This document shows, piece by piece, positions 5,551 to 14,295 of a stretch of DNA of 28,968 nt (position 1 is the stretch's first letter; each line of letters opens with the position of its first letter). This DNA is from a virus, in the IMG/VR virus record IMGVR_UViG_3300031521_000286, positions 1 through 28,968 of that record; one strand, 5' to 3'. Both the position numbers and the translations under genes were made by a program. The notes under the pieces are model-generated. The model ran no database searches, was not told the origin of the DNA, and saw only the letters and a list, made by a program, of their open reading frames with translations.

Positions 5551-8019
5551 ATGTACTATTTATTAGATAAAAAATCAGACCAAACTTTAACAATAAATTT
5601 TCTTGGAACTGAACAGTTTAATGTTAGTGATAAACTTACATTGTTTTCTGAATCAATTAAAGGTATAACTACAATAACTTCGTATACAGATACAGTAGTA
5701 GGTGAAACACCTAATGTTTATTTAAAGAAATATTTTCAATATAGACGTGAAGGTGATAAAGAATGGAGTGAAATGTATACAATTGACAACATTACATCAA
5801 TTCCAGTATTTAATAAAACTTACTTAAAGAAAGGTATTGAATATAAATTACTTTTTTTTAGAATGGATGACGGTGGTGCAAACTCTAATGTGGTTATAAA
5901 ACTATCTAATATATCATTTGGTGGAACATTTGATTATACAACATCTGATTCACAATTAATAATAAGTCCTAACGATGATTCTCAGGTATTTGAAATTTCA
6001 GACGTTTTAAAGATATTTAAAATAGATAACTATGAAGTTATATCATCATCTAAAATAGGTGTCACATATGACGTTAGCTATCGTTTTTCACAAGATAATA
6101 AGAGAACTTGGACTACATGGGAAAAACTAACTTTCGATAATATCAAAACTGCTAAGATTGATAAAATAAGATTCGTTAATCTACAATATTTATTCAAATT
6201 AAAACCAGGTGTTAAAACATCTGTTAAAATATATGATGTTATTATATATGGTGATATTCAAAATGTATCAGCAAATGCACTTAAAATAAATAGATTCGGA
6301 CTTACAGAAAATAGCGTAAATTTATATAGTAAATCACCAAATATTACAACCGAAACAAGTGGTATAAATAATAATTTAACTACTGCTAACGGTGGTGATT
6401 CAACAACACAAAGTTTAGTAAAAGAAAGTTCAGACTATCAATTACATATGAATTTCTTAACACAAGGGTTAAGTTGTTATCTTAGTGCGGGTACCGTAGA
6501 TGGGAAGACTGTTATTGATGATCTTGCTACACAAAATAAAGTAAATACGAACACACTATGGAACCCATATGAAATAAATAAAACAGTCGATTGGTATAAT
6601 TTCTTAGCAGGTACAATAAATGAAATGTTAGGATTTAAAATAGATTATCATAGAACTGACCCTGATGGTAGAGGTATTGATAAAATCATGTATGAATATC
6701 AACTATTTAATATTGTTGATGTTAAAATATTAAAAGTGTTAGTTCCCGAAAATAATTTTCCTGATAATCAAGTCGTTGTTAATCAATTTAACTTGGATTT
6801 ATTTGATACATTTAAAATTTGTATTTTAAAAGATGAATTTAAGAATGCTTTTGGTGACCAATTTAGACCTGGTAAGGAAGATATATTATATTTCAGTCAA
6901 ACAAATAGGATGTATATTGTTAAACACGCACAAGTACATAAAGATGTAATGAATGCGGGAATATATTATGATGTTGTATTAGAAAAATATGAAAAACGTG
7001 CAAATGTTATTAATAAGATGGAAGAATCTAAAAGCAAAATTGATTCACTTACAGCAAATACCACAATCGAAGAATTGTTTGGTATTGATAATAAAGAACA
7101 ACAAAATAAAATTGCAAATAAAGAACAAACTAAACCAAAATCACTTGACTTTATTAGAGAAAGTGTTAATGTTAATTTAAAATATAAACTTAATACTATA
7201 TTTAATGGTAATAATAAAGTAATGGAAAGTAATTATATATTAAGTGATATACCAGCAAACCAAACTGCTATTACATATACAGTTGAAGATAATGTTATGA
7301 TATCATCTGATAATCGTCTATTTTCTTTTTGGTTCAATATGCCAAATCAATATGATACGGATAAAGCAATAACAAAACGTGTTATAGATAGTTATAATAT
7401 ACCTTCTAATGGGATATATAATTTTATTGATAATATGACATCTGACCAAATAGGGTATAAAATATGGTATCAAAATGGTAAAATATGGTTTATGATGAAT
7501 GAAAAAATATATACATTGGATGCAAATATATTTACTAATGTTTGGTATGTATTACTTATTAATTTGAATCAAAGAACAAGTGAAATTACTATGACTATTT
7601 ATAGAAGAAATACTTCATTAGATTTATTATTAGTAAATCCTAAATCTTATGAAATGATTCAATTAAATATTGACACTGACCAAATGGATATAGATTATGA
7701 AATAAGTGCAAATGGGTTTAAACCAATTAATACAATTGAAACTGAAATCATAGAAACAGATTCTAAATTTATTCCAATGTTTACAAGTAAACAAGTTTTA
7801 AATGAAACATTTGAATTTAAGCATACTGAAAAACTATCAATAAAAGGTTCAAATATGTATTTAACGAACATTCGAATAATGAATGATTTAGTAAAAGAAG
7901 GTGAAGAAGATTATTTCTTAAATGAATTAATAGTTAGGGATGCACAATATCTAATACTTGGTGATAATGGTGAAAAGCAAATTAAAACAACCAATTACAC
8001 TAATAAAAATTGGAGATAA
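5551..8019 (+). CDS. Large virion structural protein, probable tail or baseplate component, 822 aa
   Basis: The N-terminal 250 residues are beta-rich and look like two related beta-sandwich modules (FQYRREGDKEWSEMYTI and later YRFSQDNKRTWTTWEKLTF have the same design). The middle (about residues 340-490) has FKIDYHRTDPDGRGIDKIMY and a segment with RPGKEDILYFSQTNRMYIV, a style seen in myovirus tail and neck proteins. Residues about 545-690 resemble a LamG/concanavalin-type sandwich (LFSFWFNMP, GYKIWYQNGKIWFMMN), often a sugar-binding module. It sits alone behind a late-type promoter and ends at a terminator. A structural role is likely; the exact position in the tail is not known. Confidence 0.65.
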   Translation: MYYLLDKKSDQTLTINFLGTEQFNVSDKLTLFSESIKGITTITSYTDTVVGETPNVYLKKYFQYRREGDKEWSEMYTIDNITSIPVFNKTYLKKGIEYKLLFFRMDDGGANSNVVIKLSNISFGGTFDYTTSDSQLIISPNDDSQVFEISDVLKIFKIDNYEVISSSKIGVTYDVSYRFSQDNKRTWTTWEKLTFDNIKTAKIDKIRFVNLQYLFKLKPGVKTSVKIYDVIIYGDIQNVSANALKINRFGLTENSVNLYSKSPNITTETSGINNNLTTANGGDSTTQSLVKESSDYQLHMNFLTQGLSCYLSAGTVDGKTVIDDLATQNKVNTNTLWNPYEINKTVDWYNFLAGTINEMLGFKIDYHRTDPDGRGIDKIMYEYQLFNIVDVKILKVLVPENNFPDNQVVVNQFNLDLFDTFKICILKDEFKNAFGDQFRPGKEDILYFSQTNRMYIVKHAQVHKDVMNAGIYYDVVLEKYEKRANVINKMEESKSKIDSLTANTTIEELFGIDNKEQQNKIANKEQTKPKSLDFIRESVNVNLKYKLNTIFNGNNKVMESNYILSDIPANQTAITYTVEDNVMISSDNRLFSFWFNMPNQYDTDKAITKRVIDSYNIPSNGIYNFIDNMTSDQIGYKIWYQNGKIWFMMNEKIYTLDANIFTNVWYVLLINLNQRTSEITMTIYRRNTSLDLLLVNPKSYEMIQLNIDTDQMDIDYEISANGFKPINTIETEIIETDSKFIPMFTSKQVLNETFEFKHTEKLSIKGSNMYLTNIRIMNDLVKEGEEDYFLNELIVRDAQYLILGDNGEKQIKTTNYTNKNWR

Positions 8020-8022
8020 AAT

Positions 8023-8050
8023 AAAAACTGATAAGAAATTATCAGTTTTT
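8023..8050 (+). terminator. Rho-independent terminator
   Basis: AAAAACTGATAA (8023-8034) pairs perfectly with TTATCAGTTTTT (8039-8050) around a GAAA tetraloop, directly after the stop of the virion gene at 8019. The flanking A and T runs could let it work in both directions. Confidence 0.9.
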
Positions 8051-8060
8051 CTATTTTTTA

Positions 8061-8092
8061 TTTGTTTATATGAAATTATTGTATTATCTTTG
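8061..8092 (+). promoter_or_regulatory. Bacteroidetes-type vegetative promoter
   Basis: TTTG at 8061-8064, a 20-bp spacer and TATCTTTG at 8085-8092. It fixes the start of the next gene at 8118, because the upstream in-frame ATG at 8070 lies inside the promoter. Confidence 0.85.
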
Positions 8093-8117
8093 TGTCAAAT
8101 TATATAAACTTAAATAT

Positions 8118-9002
8118 ATGGATAACAATATCAAACTGGATACATTTATAACTTTTAACATTATTAATAAAAGTGCAAAAAAGTATAAGTTATATATGTG
8201 GTCTTGTGGTAAGATGGCACAAGAAGCTATAAATGATTTACCTAAGTATCAAGCATTAAAAGATAGGGTAGTGTTAGCATGGGATGCTATTTCTTATGAT
8301 ATAGATGAAGTAGTATACCGTACTAAAACGAATTCAGAAGATTATGGTGTTATATATAATTTTAATCCTGCAACAAATACCGCACTAACACCTATTATAC
8401 AAAATACAAGAGTTAGATTGGAACTTAGATTGTATGATTATAGTAATAACCATGATACAAAAATAACATATGTTCATATGTGGTTACCAGGGATTGTAAA
8501 AATAAAACAAGTTAATGGATATATAGATGGTGAATATTTTAGAAGCAAACTACTTGAAACATATGGTACTACAACGTGCTTAGTTTGTGAAAAAACACTT
8601 GGTGTAATGAAAAAAGGTGAAGATTTTTATGGATTATATTTTGATAGTATAAAACTTATAAAAAACGGTGAAACGTTACCCGCACTTCCAGTTGTACTTG
8701 ATTCTTCAAATATTGTTTATGAAGCAGAAATAATAAATCCGTTCCCCGAAAAGATAATCATCGAAAAGATGGACATTGAAAAAATGAACGTGGTTGAATT
8801 ATTGAATTTAAAAGATAGAATAGATGAAAAATTATTTAAATATCAATATGATTTCACAGATGATGAATATGGATTTTATCTTGAAAACGAAGATTTTATT
8901 AAACCTGAAAATATTAAAGAATTTTATAAAATATATTTAAAGGATAATTTTAAAATTAAAAAGATGCGAATCAGAAAGATATTAGAAAAAGAAATGAGCT
9001 GA
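8118..9002 (+). CDS. Hypothetical protein, 294 aa, host-type promoter
   Basis: The frame opens at 8070, but that ATG overlaps the promoter; ATG 8118 (MDNNIKLDTF) lies 25 bases after the -7 element and is preferred. The protein has an N-terminal part with YKLYMWSCGKMAQEAINDLP, a beta-rich middle, a pair of Cys in CLVCEKT (about residues 155-160), and a charged helical C-terminal third (IIIEKMDIEKMNVVELLNLK). It is insulated by terminators on both sides and so is an independent unit. No family is recognised. The promoter type suggests expression by unmodified host polymerase, early or middle in infection. Confidence 0.7.
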   Translation: MDNNIKLDTFITFNIINKSAKKYKLYMWSCGKMAQEAINDLPKYQALKDRVVLAWDAISYDIDEVVYRTKTNSEDYGVIYNFNPATNTALTPIIQNTRVRLELRLYDYSNNHDTKITYVHMWLPGIVKIKQVNGYIDGEYFRSKLLETYGTTTCLVCEKTLGVMKKGEDFYGLYFDSIKLIKNGETLPALPVVLDSSNIVYEAEIINPFPEKIIIEKMDIEKMNVVELLNLKDRIDEKLFKYQYDFTDDEYGFYLENEDFIKPENIKEFYKIYLKDNFKIKKMRIRKILEKEMS

Positions 9003-9025
9003 TAATTTATCAGCTCATTTCTTTT
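8987..9025. terminator. Bidirectional terminator between convergent genes
   Basis: GAAATGAGCTGAT (8991-9003) pairs with ATCAGCTCATTTC (9009-9021), with A-run and T-run flanks. It overlaps the end of the + strand gene (stop 9000-9002) and lies just past the stop of the - strand gene at 9024, so it can serve both. Confidence 0.85.
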
Positions 9026-9509
9026 ATAGTGTTAATAACTTTTTTATATCCTTTGATGATAAATAAGTAAAAAACTTTTCTTTATTTTTAATTGTTATTG
9101 TTTCTAATGATTCTATGTTAGTTTTTATAATAGTAACATAATCAACCAATTCATCTATTCCCTTCTTATAAGTCAAGTTTGGTTTGTAATATGACGGAAA
9201 TTTATCTAAATACAATGATACGAATTTAGTAATTGATGATTTATTTATATAAAGTTCATCATTAATGATGCTACTTTTTATTTGTAAGTAATCAATGATA
9301 TCTTCATTGAACCTATGTACAAAATTATCAGTTTCTATTACTTTTAATAACCCTATTACATAAGCATCATTTTCACTTAAAGAAACTGGTTTATTATTTT
9401 CCACAACTTTTTCAATTTCCTTTTCATCCTTTTCATATAAACAAAACTTTTTATATTTATCCCATAAACATCTTTGAATTATATCGTTAGGTGTAACGAT
9501 TATTTGCAT
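9024..9509 (-). CDS. Hypothetical protein, 161 aa
   Basis: Begins MQIIVTPNDIIQRCLWDKYKK and is mostly helical, with NDAYVIGLLKVIETDNFVHRF (about residues 47-67) and a C-terminus ending SSKDIKKLLTL. The hydrophobic pattern indicates a compact all-helical domain. The style is that of conserved small proteins of large T4-like phages, but I cannot name a family. A role in late transcription or structure would be a guess. It starts 4 bases after the stop of the GIY-YIG-type gene, so the two are co-expressed, and it ends at the bidirectional terminator. Confidence 0.7.
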   Translation of the reverse strand: MQIIVTPNDIIQRCLWDKYKKFCLYEKDEKEIEKVVENNKPVSLSENDAYVIGLLKVIETDNFVHRFNEDIIDYLQIKSSIINDELYINKSSITKFVSLYLDKFPSYYKPNLTYKKGIDELVDYVTIIKTNIESLETITIKNKEKFFTYLSSKDIKKLLTL

Positions 9510-9513
9510 ATTA

Positions 9514-9834
9514 TTATAATTTGTTTTTTTCTAAAATGTTGTTACATTCTTCTAATTTTTGACAGGTTTGTAAAAACCCAACTTCTTCTAATATACTTAA
9601 TGAAAACCATTCACCATATGTTTTAAAATGATTGTATCGGTTATGTAATGTCCGTTCAATGGTTTGACCATGTTTTGTATCATACACTTCAACTATTCTT
9701 ATTTCATAAGGACATCCCGTTTGTAAAGATTTTATTCTTTCATTAACAGAACCTTTTGTTGAACCTATTTTATACAATCTGCAATCAGGTGTATCAATCT
9801 TCAATAAATAAATTTTGTTTTCGTACTTTTTCAA
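9514..9834 (-). CDS. T5orf172/GIY-YIG-family protein, 106 aa, TTG start
   Basis: Residues 8-80 carry the T5orf172/MUG113 pattern of the GIY-YIG nuclease superfamily: IYLLKI at the first strand, YKIGST at 21-26 in the GIY-YIG-like position, Arg33 in NERIKSLQTG, Glu60 in TIERTLHNRY as the probable metal ligand, and GEWFSL at 74-79. The domain fills the protein, so there is no separate DNA-recognition part. The frame has no in-frame ATG; TTG at 9834 is the likely start and lies behind a late-type promoter motif. It could be a homing-type nuclease, a DNA-processing nuclease or a host-directed factor. Confidence 0.75.
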   Translation of the reverse strand: MKKYENKIYLLKIDTPDCRLYKIGSTKGSVNERIKSLQTGCPYEIRIVEVYDTKHGQTIERTLHNRYNHFKTYGEWFSLSILEEVGFLQTCQKLEECNNILEKNKL

Positions 9835-9842
9835 AATATAAT

Positions 9843-9863
9843 CTTTTTTTATTATATATTCGA
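9843..9863 (-). promoter_or_regulatory. Late-type promoter motif (minus strand)
   Basis: On the minus strand this reads TCGAATATATAATAAAAAAAG, 8 bases or so upstream of the TTG at 9834. It supports a gene start here despite the lack of an ATG. Confidence 0.45.
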
Positions 9864-9884
9864 AAGTATTGAACCAAACACATA

Positions 9885-10193
9885 TTATTTAATATTTTCT
9901 TCTTCCACTATTTCTTTTAATTGTGTTTCAATTTGTACTTGAATTTCTTCTGGAATGACCGCTTCTTCATCCACTAATAATTCATCTTCATTTAAATCTA
10001 AACCAAGGTCAATTTCAATTTCACTGTTTTCTACAACTTCACCCGTCTTTTGTGTTTTTTCAAGCATTTGACGTTGTATGTCTAAATATTGTTCCAACAT
10101 TCGTTGTTTATATTTACGTTGTCCAATATTAATTTCTTCTGTACGTTGTTTAGATTTTTTTTTATGTTCCTTTCTGTTTTTTGATACTCCCAT
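9885..10193 (-). CDS. Hypothetical charged coiled-coil protein, 102 aa
   Basis: The N-terminal third is strongly basic (MGVSKNRKEHKKKSKQRTEE), the middle is helical and Gln-rich (KQRMLEQYLDIQRQMLEKTQ), and the C-terminal half is strongly acidic (LGLDLNEDELLVDEEAV). Such charge-split, low-complexity helical proteins are common among phage scaffold, core and DNA-binding proteins, but composition alone does not assign a role. It lies on the minus strand between 10256-10549 and the GIY-YIG-type gene, about 60 bases downstream of the former. Confidence 0.65.
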   Translation of the reverse strand: MGVSKNRKEHKKKSKQRTEEINIGQRKYKQRMLEQYLDIQRQMLEKTQKTGEVVENSEIEIDLGLDLNEDELLVDEEAVIPEEIQVQIETQLKEIVEEENIK

Positions 10194-10255
10194 AATTATA
10201 CTATTATTTTTTAATTGTTTATATCATATATCATATAATTATGATAAAGTTTGTA

Positions 10256-10549
10256 TTATTTTAAATATTCTTCTATTATTTTATCTTTATTCGGAATATT
10301 TTCATGTATGAAGAATACTAAATCATTAAAATATTCATAATCTTCAATTTTTTCTACTTCTAAATAATCTAATAATTTATCATCGGGGGATATTATTATA
10401 TCACCTTCTTTATTAAACCAATACCCAACTTCGAATGCTTCATCTCGAATCATTAAATTTAGTAATAGTGCTACCCCACTATTTACAATGTTTTGAACAT
10501 CTAATAATGAAATACTTACTTCATTAAAATTTTCATTTTCATTTGACAT
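10256..10549 (-). CDS. Hypothetical acidic protein, 97 aa
   Basis: Begins MSNENENFNEVSISLLDVQN, has a hydrophobic helix (VNSGVALLLNLMIRD, about residues 27-41) that is too polar for a membrane anchor, then FEVGYWFNKEGDIIISPDDK and an acidic C-terminal helix. No family is recognised. It is divergent from the baseplate gene at 10606, with only 56 bases between the two starts, and TATATATA-containing motifs point in both directions there, so the two may be switched on together. Confidence 0.65.
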   Translation of the reverse strand: MSNENENFNEVSISLLDVQNIVNSGVALLLNLMIRDEAFEVGYWFNKEGDIIISPDDKLLDYLEVEKIEDYEYFNDLVFFIHENIPNKDKIIEEYLK

Positions 10550-10566
10550 ATTTTTATAGTTATTTG

Positions 10567-10590
10567 TTTTTTATATATATAGCATAAAAA
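10567..10590. promoter_or_regulatory. Late-type promoter motif, possibly two-way
   Basis: On the plus strand TTTTTTATATATATAGCATA precedes gp25 (ATG 10606). On the minus strand the overlapping TATATATATAAAAAACAAAT (to 10562) precedes the gene at 10549. The shared TATATATA core is self-complementary. Confidence 0.4.
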
Positions 10591-10605
10591 TAAAATAGTT
10601 TTAAA

Positions 10606-10977
10606 ATGGCAACCGCAGATATTAGAGATTTTGTGATAAGAAGTGCAACAAATGCAAGATATAGAGTTGGGAATGTAACTGAAAACAGACCGATTGAAGT
10701 ATTACTTCAAAAGTTAGAAAATATACTACAATCGAATAAGGGTGATATTCTTGGTGATCCCGATTTCGGATGCAATTTAGAATATTATTTGTGGAGAACT
10801 GATGCACCAAAGGAATCCATTAGAAGGACAATCTATGAACAAGTAAATCAATATATACCCGAATTATTTTCTTATAATTTTAAGGCAGATGTTGAATTAT
10901 ACGAAGGAACTTACAGGGATATTATGTATGTAAATATTACAATACAAGATAATGAAGTTAATTTTATTCTTAGATAA
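10606..10977 (+). CDS. Baseplate wedge protein, gp25/GPW family
   Basis: At 123 residues it has the usual length of the gp25/GPW lysozyme-like family of contractile-tail baseplates. The key motif is DPDFGCNLEYYLW at residues 51-63, the counterpart of the family's (P/D)xFGxxL signature, preceded by a helix (VLLQKLENILQSNKGDIL) and followed by IRRTIYEQVNQYIPELF and a C-terminal beta segment. In related phages this protein is part of the conserved wedge core that holds the sheath initiator. It is 15 bases upstream of the terminase gene, and both are read from the late-type motif at 10567. Confidence 0.85.
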   Translation: MATADIRDFVIRSATNARYRVGNVTENRPIEVLLQKLENILQSNKGDILGDPDFGCNLEYYLWRTDAPKESIRRTIYEQVNQYIPELFSYNFKADVELYEGTYRDIMYVNITIQDNEVNFILR

Positions 10978-10992
10978 AAATATAATAAGAAT

Positions 10993-13188
10993 ATGAAAGT
11001 AAGTAAAAAAGAATTAAAAGAAAAGTATATAAATATTCTTTCAACAGAAAGGGTAAACGAAATATTAGATAAAAATAATAAGGGTGAAAAAATGCACCTA
11101 AATGAAAAAATCTGGTTTGATAACAAAATAGGTGTTAGAAAAGCGGGTATGAAATTTGCATCAACAAGAACAGAAATAGAAGAATTTACTAAATGTAAAA
11201 TGGATATTCACTATTTTGCAAATAAATATTGTCAAATTAAAAGAGAAGATGGTACGATAGGTCCAATGAAATTACGTGATTATCAAAAAGATATGCTTAA
11301 CTTATATCAGAATAAGTATTCACTTCTAATGGCATCAAGACAAACAGGTAAGACGATATCAGCAGCAATAACAATGCTACATTATGCGTTATTCAATACG
11401 AATAAAGGTATTATGATTGTAGCAAATAAAGGTAAAACAGTAGAAGAAATTGTAGAAAAAATCAAGAGCATTTATATGTTACTTCCTTTCTTCTTAAAAC
11501 GTGGTATAATCAATTGGAATTTAACAAGTATTATTTTTGATAATGGTTGTAGAATTAAAACTGAAAAAAGAACAAAAGAACCCGCAATTGGTTTTACTAT
11601 TGATTTATTATACCTTGATGAATTTGCACACATTCCACAAAATATTATAGAACCATATTATACTGCTGTTATTCCAATTTTATCATCAGTAAATGATTCA
11701 AGACTTATTATTACATCTACCCCAAAAGGTATGAACTTATTCTATAAACTATTAATAGATGCTGAATTACCACATGATGATCCAAATTGGAATGGGTTCC
11801 ATGCACTACGTGTTTATTGGTGGCAGATTAAAGGTAGAAGGGATACTAAAATTTTCATGAATGAAGTTAAAATGAAGAAGTTTGGTATTACAAGAGATGA
11901 CATTACAAAGATATTAGATGATTATGGATGTGGGTACTATTTCCAGACAGAAGATAATTTTAAGGGTATATATGTAAGGTATGATAAAGATAATGACCAA
12001 TCTAAGCATGACTTTTTAATGCAACTGCTAATAAAAGATATACCAATAGTAGAATTTACCCGAATAACAAATTGGGAAAAACAACAAACTAAAATTATTG
12101 GTGGTGAAGATGGTTTCAAACAAGAATACGACCTTCAATTCCTAACAGGTAATAAATTATTATTTGATAGTGGATTCATTGAAGAATTATATGATGGAAA
12201 AATAGATATGGAATATCGTGACATTCCACAATTTAATAAACGTCTTAACTTTTCATATAATGGGTTACAATTTGTTAAAAATTGTCCTGAATTATTTAAT
12301 ATGGATGATATTAAGAAATATCAAATATTTATAGGTATTGACTTAGCAGAAGGGTTAGGTGAAGATTATAGTGTATTTAATATATTTAGGTTAGTTCCTA
12401 AAACAGATGATGAAATAAGACGTTACAAGAGTAAATTCCTTGATATTTATGATTATTTCAAATTAGAACAAATAGGTGTTTATAAAACAAATGTTTATTC
12501 TGTTGAACAGGTTGCACATGTTTTATATTTATTATCATTTGAATTCTTTAATTCTGATAATGTACGTATTGTTTTAGAAAGAAATACATATGGTGATACA
12601 ATGTTAGCATATATGCCAAATGTATTTAAACAAGATAATGATTTTTCAAATCACGTCTTCCTAAGATATAAAGCAAAAGCAGAAGATAAAATAGCTAAGA
12701 TGGGTCTTAAAGTTAATAGAAATAAAAAGATGTTAATTAAAGATTATCAAGTTAATTCGAAGAAGGGTAATATGTTATTACATGATAAATTTACTATTCA
12801 AGAAGTTACAACATTTACTAAACACGATACACCAAGTGGTGAAATTACGTTTAAATCAGAATCAGGACATGATGATTTAATTATGAGTGCTATTACTTTA
12901 TCAACAGCATTCTCACATATTGGTTATCGTGATGCTATTGATTCACTTATTGAATCAATGGGTAATAAATTAAGTAAATTAATTACCGATTCAAAAGATA
13001 AAATAAACGAAGAAACACCCGATATTAATACTATTAGAGCAAGTTATAGTAAAATATATAAAAAACCTGCTCAAAATAATAACAATACAAGTGGTTATAA
13101 TAGTAATAATCCTTTTAGCGGAAATAACCAAAATAATACCAATTTTGGATCAATGATGAAAAGACAATTTGGTAACTTAAATTATTAA
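10993..13188 (+). CDS. Terminase large subunit (TerL), packaging ATPase and nuclease, 731 aa
   Basis: This is the motor that translocates DNA into the prohead and cuts it. The ATPase domain has Walker A SRQTGKT at 115-121, Walker B LLYLDE at 205-210 with the catalytic Glu, and the coupling motif TSTPKG at 241-246. FKQEYDLQF at 375-383 matches the start of the nuclease domain in T4 gp17-type enzymes. The RNase H-like nuclease has Asp450 (IGIDLAEG), Glu529 (VLERNTYG) and Asp627/Asp628 (GHDDLIMS). About 130 residues separate TSTPKG from QEYD, longer than in T4 gp17, so there is an insert near residues 285-365. The C-terminus is an Asn-rich low-complexity tail (about 690-715). Confidence 0.97.
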   Translation: MKVSKKELKEKYINILSTERVNEILDKNNKGEKMHLNEKIWFDNKIGVRKAGMKFASTRTEIEEFTKCKMDIHYFANKYCQIKREDGTIGPMKLRDYQKDMLNLYQNKYSLLMASRQTGKTISAAITMLHYALFNTNKGIMIVANKGKTVEEIVEKIKSIYMLLPFFLKRGIINWNLTSIIFDNGCRIKTEKRTKEPAIGFTIDLLYLDEFAHIPQNIIEPYYTAVIPILSSVNDSRLIITSTPKGMNLFYKLLIDAELPHDDPNWNGFHALRVYWWQIKGRRDTKIFMNEVKMKKFGITRDDITKILDDYGCGYYFQTEDNFKGIYVRYDKDNDQSKHDFLMQLLIKDIPIVEFTRITNWEKQQTKIIGGEDGFKQEYDLQFLTGNKLLFDSGFIEELYDGKIDMEYRDIPQFNKRLNFSYNGLQFVKNCPELFNMDDIKKYQIFIGIDLAEGLGEDYSVFNIFRLVPKTDDEIRRYKSKFLDIYDYFKLEQIGVYKTNVYSVEQVAHVLYLLSFEFFNSDNVRIVLERNTYGDTMLAYMPNVFKQDNDFSNHVFLRYKAKAEDKIAKMGLKVNRNKKMLIKDYQVNSKKGNMLLHDKFTIQEVTTFTKHDTPSGEITFKSESGHDDLIMSAITLSTAFSHIGYRDAIDSLIESMGNKLSKLITDSKDKINEETPDINTIRASYSKIYKKPAQNNNNTSGYNSNNPFSGNNQNNTNFGSMMKRQFGNLNY

Positions 13189-13208
13189 CTACTATTAACT
13201 ACTATTAT

Positions 13209-13239
13209 TTTGACTAATAGAATTTTTGTACTATCTTTG
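13209..13239 (+). promoter_or_regulatory. Bacteroidetes-type vegetative promoter
   Basis: TTTG at 13209-13212, a 19-bp spacer and TATCTTTG at 13232-13239, lying 24 bases upstream of ATG 13264. The upstream in-frame ATG at 13210 falls inside the promoter. Two copies of ATTAACTACT (13182-13201) lie just upstream. Confidence 0.85.
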
Positions 13240-13263
13240 TGTCATAATCAAATCCAAAAAATT

Positions 13264-14295
13264 ATGACACAAGATATTACATTATCATTCGGTAAATACA
13301 GAAATCAAAATATTTCTGTTGTTGCTAAAACTGATTTTAGTTATTTATATTGGTTATCTGAAAATGCATTTGATGCAAGTCTTAAAGAATCAGTGAAAAC
13401 TTTCATTGATGAATACAAACAAATTAAAGGTGAACAAGGTAAAACTATTATTGTTGATAATAACCTTACTTTTAATTTTGGTAAGTTTAGTGGTAAAACA
13501 TTTAAAGTAGTTTACCGTGAAAATCCACGTTATTTTAATTGGGTAGTTCGTACTTTTGTAGATGATACTGTATTGGTAGATTCAATAAATTTGTTTCTTA
13601 CTCAAATGAAACCTATACAAAAACGATTGAACAAAATCGTTAAATTTATTAAAGAACAAATCGCAGAATCAGAACGTATTGTGAAGTTCAACCAATACCT
13701 TGTACAAAAGGAAAAACAGAATGTTTTATATTCTGATATGCTTAATTTAAATCTTGATGATTTTTTTATTGTTAATGGAAGATATCTTTCTAATAAAATA
13801 TTTTGTAAAATTACAAGTATATCTATTGACAATCATAATGATGATACATTACACATTGGTTCAGTAAGAACGAATGTTGATTATTATTACTTTGATGCTA
13901 TTAAAGGTATGACTTTAATGCAAAAACATTATTATGATAAAACTGTCATTATCACAGAAGTACCAACTAAATATACCTTTGATTATGATATTTATTTTTT
14001 GGTTGAACGTAATCTTTATAATTCAGATGGTGTTAGTGTAAAGGATACAGATGAAAAATCTTTATTAAGAACTGAAACACATGAAGAAAGAATTATGTCA
14101 GATGTATGGGATAATGTAAGCTATACATATTTTAAAGATACTTTATTGTATGTATCAGGTGAGTTTGTTTCAAATAATGGTGCAAGGAATTCAATTTCTA
14201 TTAAAGATAAATTTGTTGTTTGTACTATTACTCAAACAAATTTACCAATGCTTATTAGATATTTGAAGTTAATAAAAATTAAATCCAAAATTTAA
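13264..14295 (+). CDS. Protein with two ExoX-C-like modules, 343 aa
   Basis: The ATG at 13264 (MTQDITLSFGKY) follows the promoter and is preferred. Residues about 7-35 (LSFGKYRNQN, then FSYLYWLSENAF) and about 69-98 (FNFGKFSGKT, then NPRYFNWVVRTF) are two copies of the FGK(Y/F)xGKTxxxVxxxxPxYxxWl motif found at the C-terminus of exonuclease X-like proteins and in many phage proteins. The remaining 240 residues are helical, then beta-rich, and unrecognised; no exonuclease catalytic motif is visible. It sits under a host-type promoter just before the clamp gene, so a role in DNA replication or processing is plausible but inferred. Confidence 0.65.
   Translation: MTQDITLSFGKYRNQNISVVAKTDFSYLYWLSENAFDASLKESVKTFIDEYKQIKGEQGKTIIVDNNLTFNFGKFSGKTFKVVYRENPRYFNWVVRTFVDDTVLVDSINLFLTQMKPIQKRLNKIVKFIKEQIAESERIVKFNQYLVQKEKQNVLYSDMLNLNLDDFFIVNGRYLSNKIFCKITSISIDNHNDDTLHIGSVRTNVDYYYFDAIKGMTLMQKHYYDKTVIITEVPTKYTFDYDIYFLVERNLYNSDGVSVKDTDEKSLLRTETHEERIMSDVWDNVSYTYFKDTLLYVSGEFVSNNGARNSISIKDKFVVCTITQTNLPMLIRYLKLIKIKSKI

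Noticed and set aside
8070-8117. Upstream ATG giving a 310-residue version of the 8118 protein
   Set aside because: The added codons overlap the TTTG/TATCTTTG promoter, and the transcript would begin after this ATG.
9514-9834. GIY-YIG gene as part of an intron or inserted mobile element
   Set aside because: No split gene, flanking repeat or intron structure is seen around it; it is a normal member of a minus-strand operon.
13210-13263. Upstream start giving a 361-residue version of the ExoX-C protein
   Set aside because: It lies within the promoter at 13209-13239; ATG 13264 follows the expected transcript start.
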